Shown in pieces: positions 24,801 to 38,000 of a stretch of 64,000 bases of DNA. Numbering within the stretch: position 1 is the stretch's first letter; every line of letters starts with the position of its first letter. The stretch is from Steinernema hermaphroditum (Eukaryota > Nematoda > Chromadorea > Rhabditida > Steinernematidae), in assembly GCA_030435675.1 (NCBI GenBank), contig CM059624.1:458769-522768 (forward strand), in the 5' to 3' direction. The notes beneath the pieces are model-generated. The model was given only the letters and a program-made list of their open reading frames with translations, was not told the DNA's origin and made no database searches. Both the position numbers and the translations under genes were made by a program.

Positions 24801-27800
24801 TTCCTGCAAAACTTTCAATTCGAGACAGATAGGGCCTTGTTTATACAAAGAGTTCTGCATCTGACCCTCCTGCTCCAAAGTACCATAGCATTTTTATGAT
24901 TGGATCTTGTAGAACTGCACGAGCCTGATCGAACGCGCCTACTCTCGTTGGATTTACTGTGGACTATCTTAGTTTCCTGCAAAACTTTCAATTCGAGACA
25001 GCAGGGCCCTTGCTCATACAAAGAGTTATCCATCTGACCCCTCCGCTCCAATTTTTATGATTGGATCTTGTAGAACTGCACGAGCCTGATCGAACGCGCC
25101 TACTCTCGTTGGGATTACTGTGGTCTATCTTAGTTTCCTGCAAAACTTTCAATTCGAGACAGATAGGGCCTTGCTCACACCAAGAGCTCTGCATCTGACC
25201 CTCCTGTTCCAAATTACCATAGCATTTTTATGATTGGATCTTGTAGAACTGCACGAGCCTGATCGAACGCGCCTACTCTCGTTGGATTTACTGTGGACTA
25301 TCTTAGTTTCCTGCAAAACTTTCAATTCGAGACAGATAGGGCCTTGTTCATACAAAGAGTTCTGCATCTGACCCTCCTGCTCCAAAGTACCATAGCATTT
25401 TTATCATTGGATCTTGTAGAACTGCACGAGCCTGATCGAACGCGCCTACTCTCGTTGGATTTACTGTGGACTATCTTAGTTTCCTGCAAAACTTTCAATT
25501 CGAGACAGCAGGGCCCTTGCTCATACAAAGAGTTATGCATCTGACCCCTCCGCTCCAATTTTTATGATTGGATCTTGTAGAACTGCACGAGCCTGATCGA
25601 ACGCGCCTATTCCCGTTGGGATTACTGTGGACTATCTTAGTTTCCTGCAAAACTTTCAATTCGAGACAGCAGGGCCTTGCTCACACCAAGAGCTCTGCAT
25701 CTGACCCTCCTGCTCCAAAGTACCATAGCATTTTTATGATTGGATCTTGTAGAACTGCACGAGCCTGATCGAACGCGCCTACTATCGTTGGATTTACTGT
25801 GGACTATCTTAGTTTCCTGCAAAACTTTCAATTCGAGACAGCAGGGCCCTTGCTCACACCAAGAGCTCTGCATCTGACCCTCCTGCTTCAATTTTTATGA
25901 TTGGATCTTGTAGAACTGCACGAGCCTGATCGAACGCGCCTACTCTCGTTGGATTTCCTGTGGACTATCTTAGTTTCCTGCAAAACTTTCAATTCGAGAC
26001 AGATAGGGCCTTGTTCATACAAAGAGTTCTGCATCTGACCCTCCTGCTCCAAAGTACCATAGCATTTTTATGACTGGATCTTGTAGAACTGCACGAGCCT
26101 GATCGAACGCGCCTACTCTCGTTGGATTTCCTGTGGACTATCTTAGTTTCCTGCAAAACTTTCAATTCGAGACAGATAGGGCCTTGTTTATACAAAGAGT
26201 TATCCATCTGACCCCTCCGCTCCAATTTTTATGACTGGATCTTGTAGAACTGCACGAGCCTGATCGAACGCGCCTACTCTCGTTGGATTTACTGTGGACT
26301 ATCTTAGTTTCCTGCAAAACTTTCAATTCGAGACAGATAGGGCCTTGTTTATACAAAGACTTCTGCATCTGACCCTCCTGCTCCAAAGTACCATAGCATT
26401 TTTATGACTGGATCTTGTAGAACTGCACGAGCCTGATCGAACGCGCCTATTCCCGTTGGGATTACTGTGGACTATCTTAGTTTCCTGCAAAACTTTCAAT
26501 TCGAGACAGATAGGGCCTTGTTCATACAAAGAGTTCTGCATCTGACCCTCCTGCTCCAAAGTACCATAGCATTTTTATGATTGGATCTTGTAGAACTGCA
26601 CGAGCCTGATCGAACGCGCCTACTCTCGTTGGATTTACTGTGGACTATCTTAGTTTCCTGCAAAACTTTCAATTCGAGACAGCAGGGCCCTTGCTCATAC
26701 AAAGAGTTATGCATCTGACCCCTCCGCTCCAATTTTTATGATTGGATCTTGTAGAACTGCACGAGCCTGATCGAACGCGCCTACTCTCGTTGGATTTACT
26801 GTGGACTATCTTAGCTTCCTGCAAAACTTTCAATTCGAGACAGCAGGGCCTTGCTCACACCAAGAGCTCTGCATCTGACCCTCCTGCTCCAAAGTACCAT
26901 AGCATTTTTATGATTGGATCTTGTAGAACTGCACGAGCCTGATCGAACGCGCCTACTCTCGTTGGATTTACTGTGGACTATCTTAGTTTCCTGCAAAACT
27001 TTCAATTCGAGACAGATAGGGCCTTGTTCATACAAAGAGTTCTGCATCTGACCCTCCTGCTCCAAAGTACCATAGCATTTTTATCATTGGATCTTGTAGA
27101 ACTGCACGAGCCTGATCGAACGCGCCTACTCTCGTTGGATTTACTGTGGACTATCTTAGTTTCCTGCAAAACTTTCAATTCGAGACAGCAGGGCCCTTGC
27201 TCATACAAAGAGTTATGCATCTGACCCCTCCGCTCCAATTTTTATGATTGGATCTTGTAGAACTGCACGAGCCTGATCGAACGCGCCTATTCCCGTTGGG
27301 ATTACTGTGGACTATCTTAGTTTCCTGCAAAACTTTCAATTCGAGACAGCAGGGCCTTGCTCACACCAAGAGCTCTGCATCTGACCCTCCTGCTCCAAAG
27401 TACCATAGCATTTTTATGATTGGATCTTGTAGAACTGCACGAGCCTGATCGAACGCGCCTACTATCGTTGGATTTACTGTGGACTATCTTAGTTTCCTGC
27501 AAAACTTTCAATTCGAGACAGCAGGGCCCTTGCTCACACCAAGAGCTCTGCATCTGACCCTCCTGCTTCAATTTTTATGATTGGATCTTGTAGAACTGCA
27601 CGAGCCTGATCGAACGCGCCTACTCTCGTTGGATTTCCTGTGGACTATCTTAGTTTCCTGCAAAACTTTCAATTCGAGACAGATAGGGCCTTGTTCATAC
27701 AAAGAGTTCTGCATCTGACCCTCCTGCTCCAAAGTACCATAGCATTTTTACGACTGGATCTTGTAGAACTGCACGAGCCTGATCGAACGCGCCTACTCTC

Positions 27801-30800
27801 GTTGGATTTCCTGTGGACTATCTTAGTTTCCTGCAAAACTTTCAATTCGAGACAGATAGGGCCTTGTTTATACAAAGAGTTCTGCATCTGACCCTCCTGC
27901 TCCAAAGTACCATAGCATTTTTATGATTGGATCTTGTAGAACTGCACGAGCCTGATCGAACGCGCCTACTCTTGTTGGATTTACTGTGGACTATCTTAGT
28001 TTCCTGCAAAACTTTCAATTCGAGACAGCAGGGCCCTTGCTCATACAAAGAGTTATCCATCTGACCCCTCCGCTCCAATTTTTATGATTGGATCTTGTAG
28101 AACTGCACGAGCCTGATCGAACGCGCCTACTCTCGTTGGATTTACTGTGGACTATCTTAGTTTCCTGCAAAACTTTCAATTCGAGACAGATAGGGCCTTG
28201 TTCATACAAAGAGTTCTGCATCTGACCCTCCTGCTCCAAAGTACCATAGCATTTTTACGACTGGATCTTGTAGAACTGCACGAGCCTGATCGAACGCGCC
28301 TACTCTCGTTGGATTTCCTGTGGACTATCTTAGTTTCCTGCAAAACTTTCAATTCGAGACAGATAGGGCCTTGTTTATACAAAGAGTTCTGCATCTGACC
28401 CTCCTGCTCCAAAGTACCATAGCATTTTTATGATTGGATCTTGTAGAACTGCACGAGCCTGATCGAACGCGCCTACTCTCGTTGGATTTACTGTGGACTA
28501 TCTTAGTTTCCTGCAAAACTTTCAATTCGAGACAGCAGGGCCCTTGCTCATACAAAGAGTTATCCATCTGACCCCTCCGCTCCAATTTTTATGATTGGAT
28601 CTTGTAGAACTGCACGAGCCTGATCGAACGCGCCTACTCTCGTTGGGATTACTGTGGTCTATCTTAGTTTCCTGCAAAACTTTCAATTCGAGACAGATAG
28701 GGCCTTGCTCACACCAAGAGCTCTGCATCTGACCCTCCTGTTCCAAATTACCATAGCATTTTTATGATTGGATCTTGTAGAACTGCACGAGCCTGATCGA
28801 ACGCGCCTACTCTCGTTGGATTTACTGTGGACTATCTTAGTTTCCTGCAAAACTTTCAATTCGAGACAGATAGGGCCTTGTTCATACAAAGAGTTCTGCA
28901 TCTGACCCTCCTGCTCCAAAGTACCATAGCATTTTTATCATTGGATCTTGTAGAACTGCACGAGCCTGATCGAACGCGCCTACTCTCGTTGGATTTACTG
29001 TGGACTATCTTAGTTTCCTGCAAAACTTTCAATTCGAGACAGCAGGGCCCTTGCTCATACAAAGAGTTATGCATCTGACCCCTCCGCTCCAATTTTTATG
29101 ATTGGATCTTGTAGAACTGCACGAGCCTGATCGAACGCGCCTATTCCCGTTGGGATTACTGTGGACTATCTTAGTTTCCTGCAAAACTTTCAATTCGAGA
29201 CAGATAGGGCCTTGTTCATACAAAGAGTTCTGCATCTGACCCTCCTGCTCCAAAGTACCATAGCATTTTTATCATTGGATCTTGTAGAACTGCACGAGCC
29301 TGATCGAACGCGCCTACTCTCGTTGGATTTACTGTGGACTATCTTAGTTTCCTGCAAAACTTTCAATTCGAGACAGCAGGGCCCTTGCTCATACAAAGAG
29401 TTATGCATCTGACCCCTCCGCTCCAATTTTTATGATTGGATCTTGTAGAACTGCACGAGCCTGATCGAACGCGCCTATTCCCGTTGGGATTACTGTGGAC
29501 TATCTTAGTTTCCTGCAAAACTTTCAATTCGAGACAGCAGGGCCTTGCTCACACCAAGAGCTCTGCATCTGACCCTCCTGCTCCAAAGTACCATAGCATT
29601 TTTATGATTGGATCTTGTAGAACTGCACGAGCCTGATCGAACGCGCCTACTATCGTTGGATTTACTGTGGACTATCTTAGTTTCCTGCAAAACTTTCAAT
29701 TCGAGACAGCAGGGCCCTTGCTCACACCAAGAGCTCTGCATCTGACCCTCCTGCTTCAATTTTTATGATTGGATCTTGTAGAACTGCACGAGCCTGATCG
29801 AACGCGCCTACTCTCGTTGGATTTCCTGTGGACTATCTTAGTTTCCTGCAAAACTTTCAATTCGAGACAGATAGGGCCTTGTTCATACAAAGAGTTCTGC
29901 ATCTGACCCTCCTGCTCCAAAGTACCATAGCATTTTTACGACTGGATCTTGTAGAACTGCACGAGCCTGATCGAACGCGCCTACTCTCGTTGGATTTCCT
30001 GTGGACTATCTTAGTTTCCTGCAAAACTTTCAATTCGAGACAGATAGGGCCTTGTTTATACAAAGAGTTATCCATCTGACCCCTCCGCTCCAATTTTTAT
30101 GATTGGATCTTGTAGAACTGCACGAGCCTGATCGAACGCGCCTACTCTCGTTGGATTTACTGTGGACTATCTTAGTTTCCTGCAAAACTTTCAATTCGAG
30201 ACAGATAGGGCCTTGTTTATACAAAGACTTCTGCATCTGACCCTCCTGCTCCAAAGTACCATAGCATTTTTATGACTGGATCTTGTAGAACTGCACGAGC
30301 CTGATCGAACGCGCCTATTCCCGTTGGGATTACTGTGGACTATCTTAGTTTCCTGCAAAACTTTCAATTCGAGACAGCAGGGCCTTGCTCACACCAAGAG
30401 CTCTGCATCTGACCCTCCTGCTCCAAAGTACCATAGCATTTTTATGATTGGATCTTGTAGAACTGCACGAGCCTGATCGAACGCGCCTACTATCGTTGGA
30501 TTTACTGTGGACTATCTTAGTTTCCTGCAAAACTTTCAATTCGAGACAGCAGGGCCCTTGCTCACACCAAGAGCTCTGCATCTGACCCTCCTGCTTCAAT
30601 TTTTATGATTGGATCTTGTAGAACTGCACGAGCCTGATCGAACGCGCCTACTCTCGTTGGATTTCCTGTGGACTATCTTAGTTTCCTGCAAACCTTTCAA
30701 TTCGAGACAGATAGGGCCTTGTTCATACAAAGACTTCTGCATCTGACCCTCCTGCTCCAAAGTACCATAGCATTTTTATGACTGGATCTTGTAGAACTGC

Positions 30801-33130
30801 ACGAGCCTGATCGAACGCGCCTACTCTCGTTGGATTTACTGTGGACTATCTTAGTTTCCTGCAAAACTTTCAATTCGAGACAGATAGGGCCTTGTTTATA
30901 CAAAGAATTCTGCATCTGACCCTCCTGCTCCAAAGTACCATAGCATTTTTATGATTGGATCTTGTAGAACTGCACGAGCCTGATCGAACGCGCCTACTCT
31001 CGTTGGATTTACTGTGGACTATCTTAGTTTCCTGCAAAACTTTCAATTCGAGACAGCAGGGCCCTTGCTCATACAAAGAGTTATCCATCTGACCCCTCCG
31101 CTCCAATTTTTATGATTGGATCTTGTAGAACTGCACGAGCCTGATCGAACGCGCCTACTCTCGTTGGATTTACTGTGGACTATCTTAGTTTCCTGCAAAA
31201 CTTTCAATTCGAGACAGATAGGGCCTTGTTTATACAAAGACTTCTGCATCTGACCCTCCTGCTCCAAAGTACCATAGCATTTTTATGACTGGATCTTGTA
31301 GAACTGCACGAGCCTGATCGAACGCGCCTATTCCCGTTGGGATTACTGTGGTCTATCTTAGTTTCCTGCAAAACTTTCAATTCGAGACAGATAGGGCCTT
31401 GTTCATACAAAGAGTTCTGCATCTGACCCTCCTGCTCCAAAGTACCATAGCATTTTTATGATTGGATCTTGTAGAACTGCACGAGCCTGATCGAACGCGC
31501 CTACTCTCGTTGGATTTACTGTGGACTATCTTAGTTTCCTGCAAAACTTTCAATTCGAGACAGCAGGGCCCTTGCTCATACAAAGAGTTATGCATCTGAC
31601 CCCTCCGCTCCAATTTTTATGATTGGATCTTGTAGAACTGCACGAGCCTGATCGAACGCGCCTACTCTCGTTGGATTTACTGTGGACTATCTTAGTTTCC
31701 TGCAAAACTTTCAATTCGAGACAGCAGGGCCTTGCTCACACCAAGAGCTCTGCATCTGACCCTCCTGCTCCAAAGTACCATAGCATTTTTATGATTGGAT
31801 CTTGTAGAACTGCACGAGCCTGATCGAACGCGCCTACTCTCGTTGGATTTACTGTGGACTATCTTAGTTTCCTGCAAAACTTTCAATTCGAGACAGATAG
31901 GGCCTTGTTCATACAAAGAGTTCTGCATCTGACCCTCCTGCTCCAAAGTACCATAGCATTTTTATCATTGGATCTTGTAGAACTGCACGAGCCTGATCGA
32001 ACGCGCCTACTCTCGTTGGATTTACTGTGGACTATCTTAGTTTCCTGCAAAACTTTCAATTCGAGACAGCAGGGCCCTTGCTCATACAAAGAGTTATGCA
32101 TCTGACCCCTCCGCTCCAATTTTTATGATTGGATCTTGTAGAACTGCACGAGCCTGATCGAACGCGCCTATTCCCGTTGGGATTACTGTGGACTATCTTA
32201 GTTTCCTGCAAAACTTTCAATTCGAGACAGCAGGGCCTTGCTCACACCAAGAGCTCTGCATCTGACCCTCCTGCTCCAAAGTACCATAGCATTTTTATGA
32301 TTGGATCTTGTAGAACTGCACGAGCCTGATCGAACGCGCCTACTATCGTTGGATTTACTGTGGACTATCTTAGTTTCCTGCAAAACTTTCAATTCGAGAC
32401 AGCAGGGCCCTTGCTCACACCAAGAGCTCTGCATCTGACCCTCCTGCTTCAATTTTTATGATTGGATCTTGTAGAACTGCACGAGCCTGATCGAACGCGC
32501 CTACTCTCGTTGGATTTCCTGTGGACTATCTTAGTTTCCTGCAAAACTTTCAATTCGAGACAGATAGGGCCTTGTTCATACAAAGAGTTCTGCATCTGAC
32601 CCTCCTGCTCCAAAGTACCATAGCATTTTTACGACTGGATCTTGTAGAACTGCACGAGCCTGATCGAACGCGCCTACTCTCGTTGGATTTCCTGTGGACT
32701 ATCTTAGTTTCCTGCAAAACTTTCAATTCGAGACAGATAGGGCCTTGTTTATACAAAGAGTTCTGCATCTGACCCTCCTGCTCCAAAGTACCATAGCATT
32801 TTTATGATTGGATCTTGTAGAACTGCACGAGCCTGATCGAACGCGCCTACTCTTGTTGGATTTACTGTGGACTATCTTAGTTTCCTGCAAAACTTTCAAT
32901 TCGAGACAGCAGGGCCCTTGCTCATACAAAGAGTTATCCATCTGACCCCTCCGCTCCAATTTTTATGATTGGATCTTGTAGAACTGCACGAGCCTGATCG
33001 AACGCGCCTACTCTCGTTGGATTTACTGTGGACTATCTTAGTTTCCTGCAAAACTTTCAATTCGAGACAGATAGGGCCTTGTTCATACAAAGAGTTCTGC
33101 ATCTGACCCTCCTGCTCCAAAGTACCATAG
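21865..33130 (-). repeat. Large (~2.8-3.5 kb) higher-order blocks repeated three times
   Basis: About 22,700-25,570 matches 26,234-29,104 at an offset of 3,534 bp. The match resumes at 3,868 bp offset (25.4-26.4 kb to 29.3-30.27 kb) after gain or loss of a 334-bp dimer (173+161). About 21,865-24,715 matches 30,280-33,130 at 8,415 bp. Private markers shared between copies include TTTATCATTGG, CTACTATCGTTGG, CTACTCTTGTTGG and the dimer containing CTGTTCCAAATTACC. At least three copies of a core block therefore exist with internal edits. Confidence 0.8.
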
Positions 33131-34500
33131 CATTTTTATGACTGGATCTTGTAGAACTGCACGAGCCTGATCGAACGCGCCTACTCTCGTTGGATTTCCT
33201 GTGGACTATCTTAGTTTCCTGCAAAACTTTCAATTCGAGACAGATAGGGCCTTGTTTATACAAAGAGTTCTGCATCTGACCCTCCTGCTCCAAAGTACCA
33301 TAGCATTTTTATGATTGGATCTTGTAGAACTGCACGAGCCTGATCGAACGCGCCTACTCTCGTTGGATTTACTGTGGACTATCTTAGTTTCCTGCAAAAC
33401 TTTCAATTCGAGACAGCAGGGCCCTTGCTCATACAAAGAGTTCTCCATCTGACCCCTCCTGCTCCAAAGTACCATAGCATTTTTATGATTGGATCTTGTA
33501 GAACTGCACGAGCCTGATCGAACGCGCCTACTCTCGTTGGGATTACTGTGGACTATCTTAGTTTCCTGCAAAACTTTCAATTCGAGACAGATAGGGCCTT
33601 GCTCACACCAAGAGCTCTGCATCTGACCCTCCTGCTCCAAAGTACCATAGCATTTTTATGATTGGATCTTGTAGAACTGCACGAGCCTGATCGAACGCGC
33701 CTACTCTCGTTGGATTTACTGTGGACTATCTTAGTTTCCTGCAAAACTTTCAATTCGAGACAGATAGGGCCTTGTTCATACAAAGAGTTCTGCATCTGAC
33801 CCTCCTGCTCCAAAGTACCATAGCATTTTTATCATTGGATCTTGTAGAACTGCACGAGCCTGATCGAACGCGCCTACTCTCGTTGGATTTACTGTGGACT
33901 ATCTTAGTTTCCTGCAAAACTTTCAATTCGAGACAGCTAGGGCCCTTGCTCATACAAAGAGTTCTGCATCTGACCCTCCTGCTCCAAAGTACCATAGCAT
34001 TTTTATGATTGGATCTTGTAGAACTGCACGAGCCTGATCGAACGCGCCTATTCCCGTTGGAATTACTGTGGACTATCTTAGTTTCCTGCAAAACTTTCAA
34101 TTCGAGACAGATAGGGCCTTGTTCATACAAAGAGTTCTGCATCTGACCCTCCTGCTCCAAAGTACCATAGCATTTTTATGATTGGATCTTGTAGAACTGC
34201 ACGAGCCTGATCGAACGCGCCTACTCTCGTTGGATTTACTGTGGACTATCTTAGTTTCCTGCAAAACTTTCAATTCGAGACAGCAGGGCCCTTGCTCATA
34301 CAAAGAGTTCTGCATCTGACCCTCCTGCTCCAAAGTACCATAGCATTTTTATGATTGGATCTTGTAGAACTGCACGAGCCTGATCGAACGCGCCTATTCC
34401 CGTTGGGATTACTGTGGACTATCTTAGTTTCCTGCAAAACTTTCAATTCGAGACAGCAGGGCCCTTGCTCACACCAAGAGCTCTGCATCTGACCCTCCTG

Positions 34501-35000
34501 NNNNNNNNNNNNNNNNNNNNNNNNNNNNNNNNNNNNNNNNNNNNNNNNNNNNNNNNNNNNNNNNNNNNNNNNNNNNNNNNNNNNNNNNNNNNNNNNNNNN
34601 NNNNNNNNNNNNNNNNNNNNNNNNNNNNNNNNNNNNNNNNNNNNNNNNNNNNNNNNNNNNNNNNNNNNNNNNNNNNNNNNNNNNNNNNNNNNNNNNNNNN
34701 NNNNNNNNNNNNNNNNNNNNNNNNNNNNNNNNNNNNNNNNNNNNNNNNNNNNNNNNNNNNNNNNNNNNNNNNNNNNNNNNNNNNNNNNNNNNNNNNNNNN
34801 NNNNNNNNNNNNNNNNNNNNNNNNNNNNNNNNNNNNNNNNNNNNNNNNNNNNNNNNNNNNNNNNNNNNNNNNNNNNNNNNNNNNNNNNNNNNNNNNNNNN
34901 NNNNNNNNNNNNNNNNNNNNNNNNNNNNNNNNNNNNNNNNNNNNNNNNNNNNNNNNNNNNNNNNNNNNNNNNNNNNNNNNNNNNNNNNNNNNNNNNNNNN
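34501..35000. other. Assembly gap, 500 N
   Basis: Exactly 500 unknown bases inside the satellite. Both flanks are reverse-orientation monomers. The monomer phase cannot be checked across the gap, so its true size is unknown. Confidence 0.98.
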
Positions 35001-38000
35001 TGCAAACTTTCAATTCGAGACAGCAGGGCCCTTGCTCACACCAAGAGCTCTGCATCTGACCCTCCTGCTCCAAAGTACCATAGCATTTTTATGATTGGAT
35101 CTTGTAGAACTGCACGAGCCTGATCGAACGCGCCTACTCTCGTTGGATTTACTGTGGACTATCTTAGTTTCCTGCAAAACTTTCAATTCGAGACAGATAG
35201 GGCCTTGTTCATACAAAGAGTTCTGCATCTGACCCTCCTGCTCCAAAGTACCATAGCATTTTTATGATTCGATCTTGTAGAACTGCACGAGCCTGATCGA
35301 ACGCGCCTACTCTCGTTGGATTTACTGTGGACTATCTTAGTTTCCTGCAAAACTTTCAATTCGAGACAGATAGGGCCTTTGTTCATACAAAGAGTTCTGC
35401 ATCTGACCCTCCTGCTCCAAAGTACCATAGCATTTTTATGATTGGATCTTGTAGAACTGCACGAGCCTGATCGAACGCGCCTACTCTCGTTGGATTTACT
35501 GTGGACTATCTTAGTTTCCTGCAAAACTTTCAACTCGAGACAGCAGGGCCCTTGCTCACACCAAGAGCTCTGCATCTGACCCTCCTGCTCCAAAGTACCA
35601 TAGCATTTTTATGATTGGATCTTGTAGAACTGCACGAGCCTGATCGAACGCGCCTACTCTCGTTGGATTTACTGTGGACTATCTTAGTTTCCTGCAAAAC
35701 TTTCAATTCGAGACAGATAGGGCCCTTGTTCACACAAAGAGCTCTGCATCTGACCCTCCTGCTCCAAAGTACCATAGCATTTTTATGATCTGGATCTTGT
35801 AGAACTGCACGAGCCTGATCGAACGCGCCTACTCTCGTTGGATTTACTGTGGACTATCTTAGTTTCCTGCAAAACTTTCAATTCGAGACAGATAGGGCCC
35901 TTGTTCATACAAAGAGTTCTGCATCTGACCCTCCTGCTCCAAAGTACCATAGCATTTTTATGATTCTGGATCTTGTAGAACTGCACGAGCCTGATCGAAC
36001 GCGCCTACTCTCGTTGGATTTACTGTGGACTATCTTAGTTTCCTGCAAAACTTTCAATTCGAGACAGATAGGGCCCTTGTTCATACAAAGAGCTCTGCAT
36101 CTGACCCTCCTGCTCCAAAGTACCATAGCATTTTTATGATTGGATCTTGTAGAACTGCACGAGCCTGATCGAACGCGCCTACTCTCGTTGGATTTACTGT
36201 GGACTATCTTAGTTTCCTGCAAAACTTTCAATTCGAGACAGATAGGGCCCTTGTTCATACAAAGAGTTCTGCATCTGACCCTCCTGCTCCAAAGTACCAT
36301 AGCATTTTTATGATTGGATCTTGTAGAACTGCACGAGCCTGATCGAACGCGCCTACTCTCGTTGGATTTACTGTGGACTATCTTAGTTTCCTGCAAAACT
36401 TTCAATTCGAGACAGATAGGGGCCTTGTTCATACAAAGAGTTCTGCATCTGACCCTCCTGCTCCAAAGTACCATAGCATTTTTATGATTGGATCTTGTAG
36501 AACTGCACGAGCCTGATCGAACGCGCCTACTCTCGTTGGATTTACTGTGGACTATCTTAGTTTCCTGCAAAACTTTCAATTCGAGACAGATAGGGCCTTG
36601 TTCATACAAAGAGTTCTGCATCTGACCCTCCTGCTCCAAAGTACCATAGCATTTTTATGATTGGATCTTGTAGAACTGCACGAGCCTGATCGAACGCGCC
36701 TACTCTCGTTGGATTTACTGTGGACTATCTTAGTTTCCTGCAAAACTTTCAATTCGAGACAGATAGGGCCCTTGTTCATACAAAGAGCTCTGCATCTGAC
36801 CCTCCTGCTCCAAAGTACCATAGCATTTTTATGATTGGATCTTGTAGAACTGCACGAGCCTGATCGAACGCGCCTACTCTCGTTGGATTTACTGTGGACT
36901 ATCTTAGTTTCCTGCAAAACTTTCAATTCGAGACAGATAGGGCCCTTGTTCATACAAAGAGTTCTGCATCTGACCCTCCTGCTCCAAAGTACCATAGCAT
37001 TTTTATGATTCGATCTTGTAGAACTGCACGAGCCTGATCGAACGCGCCTACTCTCGTTGGATTTACTGTGGACTATCTTAGTTTCCTGCAAAACTTTCAA
37101 TTCGAGACAGATAGGGCCCTTGCTCACACCAAGAGCTCTGCATCTGACCCTCCTGCTCCAAAGTACCATAGCATTTTTATGATTGGATCTTGTAGAACTG
37201 CACGAGCCTGATCGAACGCGCCTACTCTCGTTGGATTTACTGTGGACTATCTTAGTTTCCTGCAAAACTTTCGATTCGAGACAGATAGGGCCCTTGTTCA
37301 TACAAAGAGTTCTGCATCTGACCCTCCTGCTCCAAAGTACCATAGCATTTTTATGATTGGATCTTGTAGAACTGCACGAGCCTGATCGAACGCGCCTACT
37401 CTCCCGTTGGATTTACTGTGGACTATCTTAGTTTCCTGCAAAACTTTCAATTCGAGACAGATAGGGCCCTTGTTCATACCAAGAGCTCTGCATCTGACCC
37501 TCCTGCTCCAAAGTACCATAGCATTTTTATGATTGGATCTTGTAGAACTGCACGAGCCTGATCGAACGCGCCTATTCTCGTTGGATTTACTGTGGACTAT
37601 CTTAGTTTCCTGCAAAACTTTCAATTCGAGACAGCTAGGGCCCTTGCTCACACCAAGAGCTCTGCATCTGACCCTCCTGCTCCAAAGTACCATATCATTT
37701 TTATGATTGGATCTTGTAGAACTGCACGAGCCTGATCGAACGCGCCTACTCTCGTTGGATTTACTTTGGACTATCTTAGTTTCCTGCAAAACTTTCAATT
37801 CGAGACAGCAGGGCCCTTGCTCACACCAAGAGCTCTGCATCTGACCCTCCTGCTCCAAAGTACCATAGCATTTTTATGATTGGATCTTGTAGAACTGCAC
37901 GAGCCTGATCGAACGCGCCTACTCTCGTTGGATTTACTGTGGACTATCTTAGTTTCCTGCAAAACTTTCAATTCGAGACAGCTAGGGCCCTTGTTCACAC

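Larger units (their letters stand above)
16756..34500 (-). repeat. Satellite array, inverted block with strong higher-order structure
   Basis: About 104 monomers in reverse orientation, with mixed lengths of 161, 172, 173 and some 174 bp. Long stretches are near-identical at offsets of 506, 1,854, 3,534 and 8,415 bp, listed separately. From about 33,230 to 34,500 the 161- and 172-bp monomers fade out and 173/174-bp monomers take over. The block is cut by a 500-N gap at 34,501. Confidence 0.96.

Noticed and set aside
34270..35073. Frames crossing the N gaps (also at 46,302-47,186 and 58,886-59,575)
   Set aside because: They are open only because N is translated as unknown; no evidence for coding.
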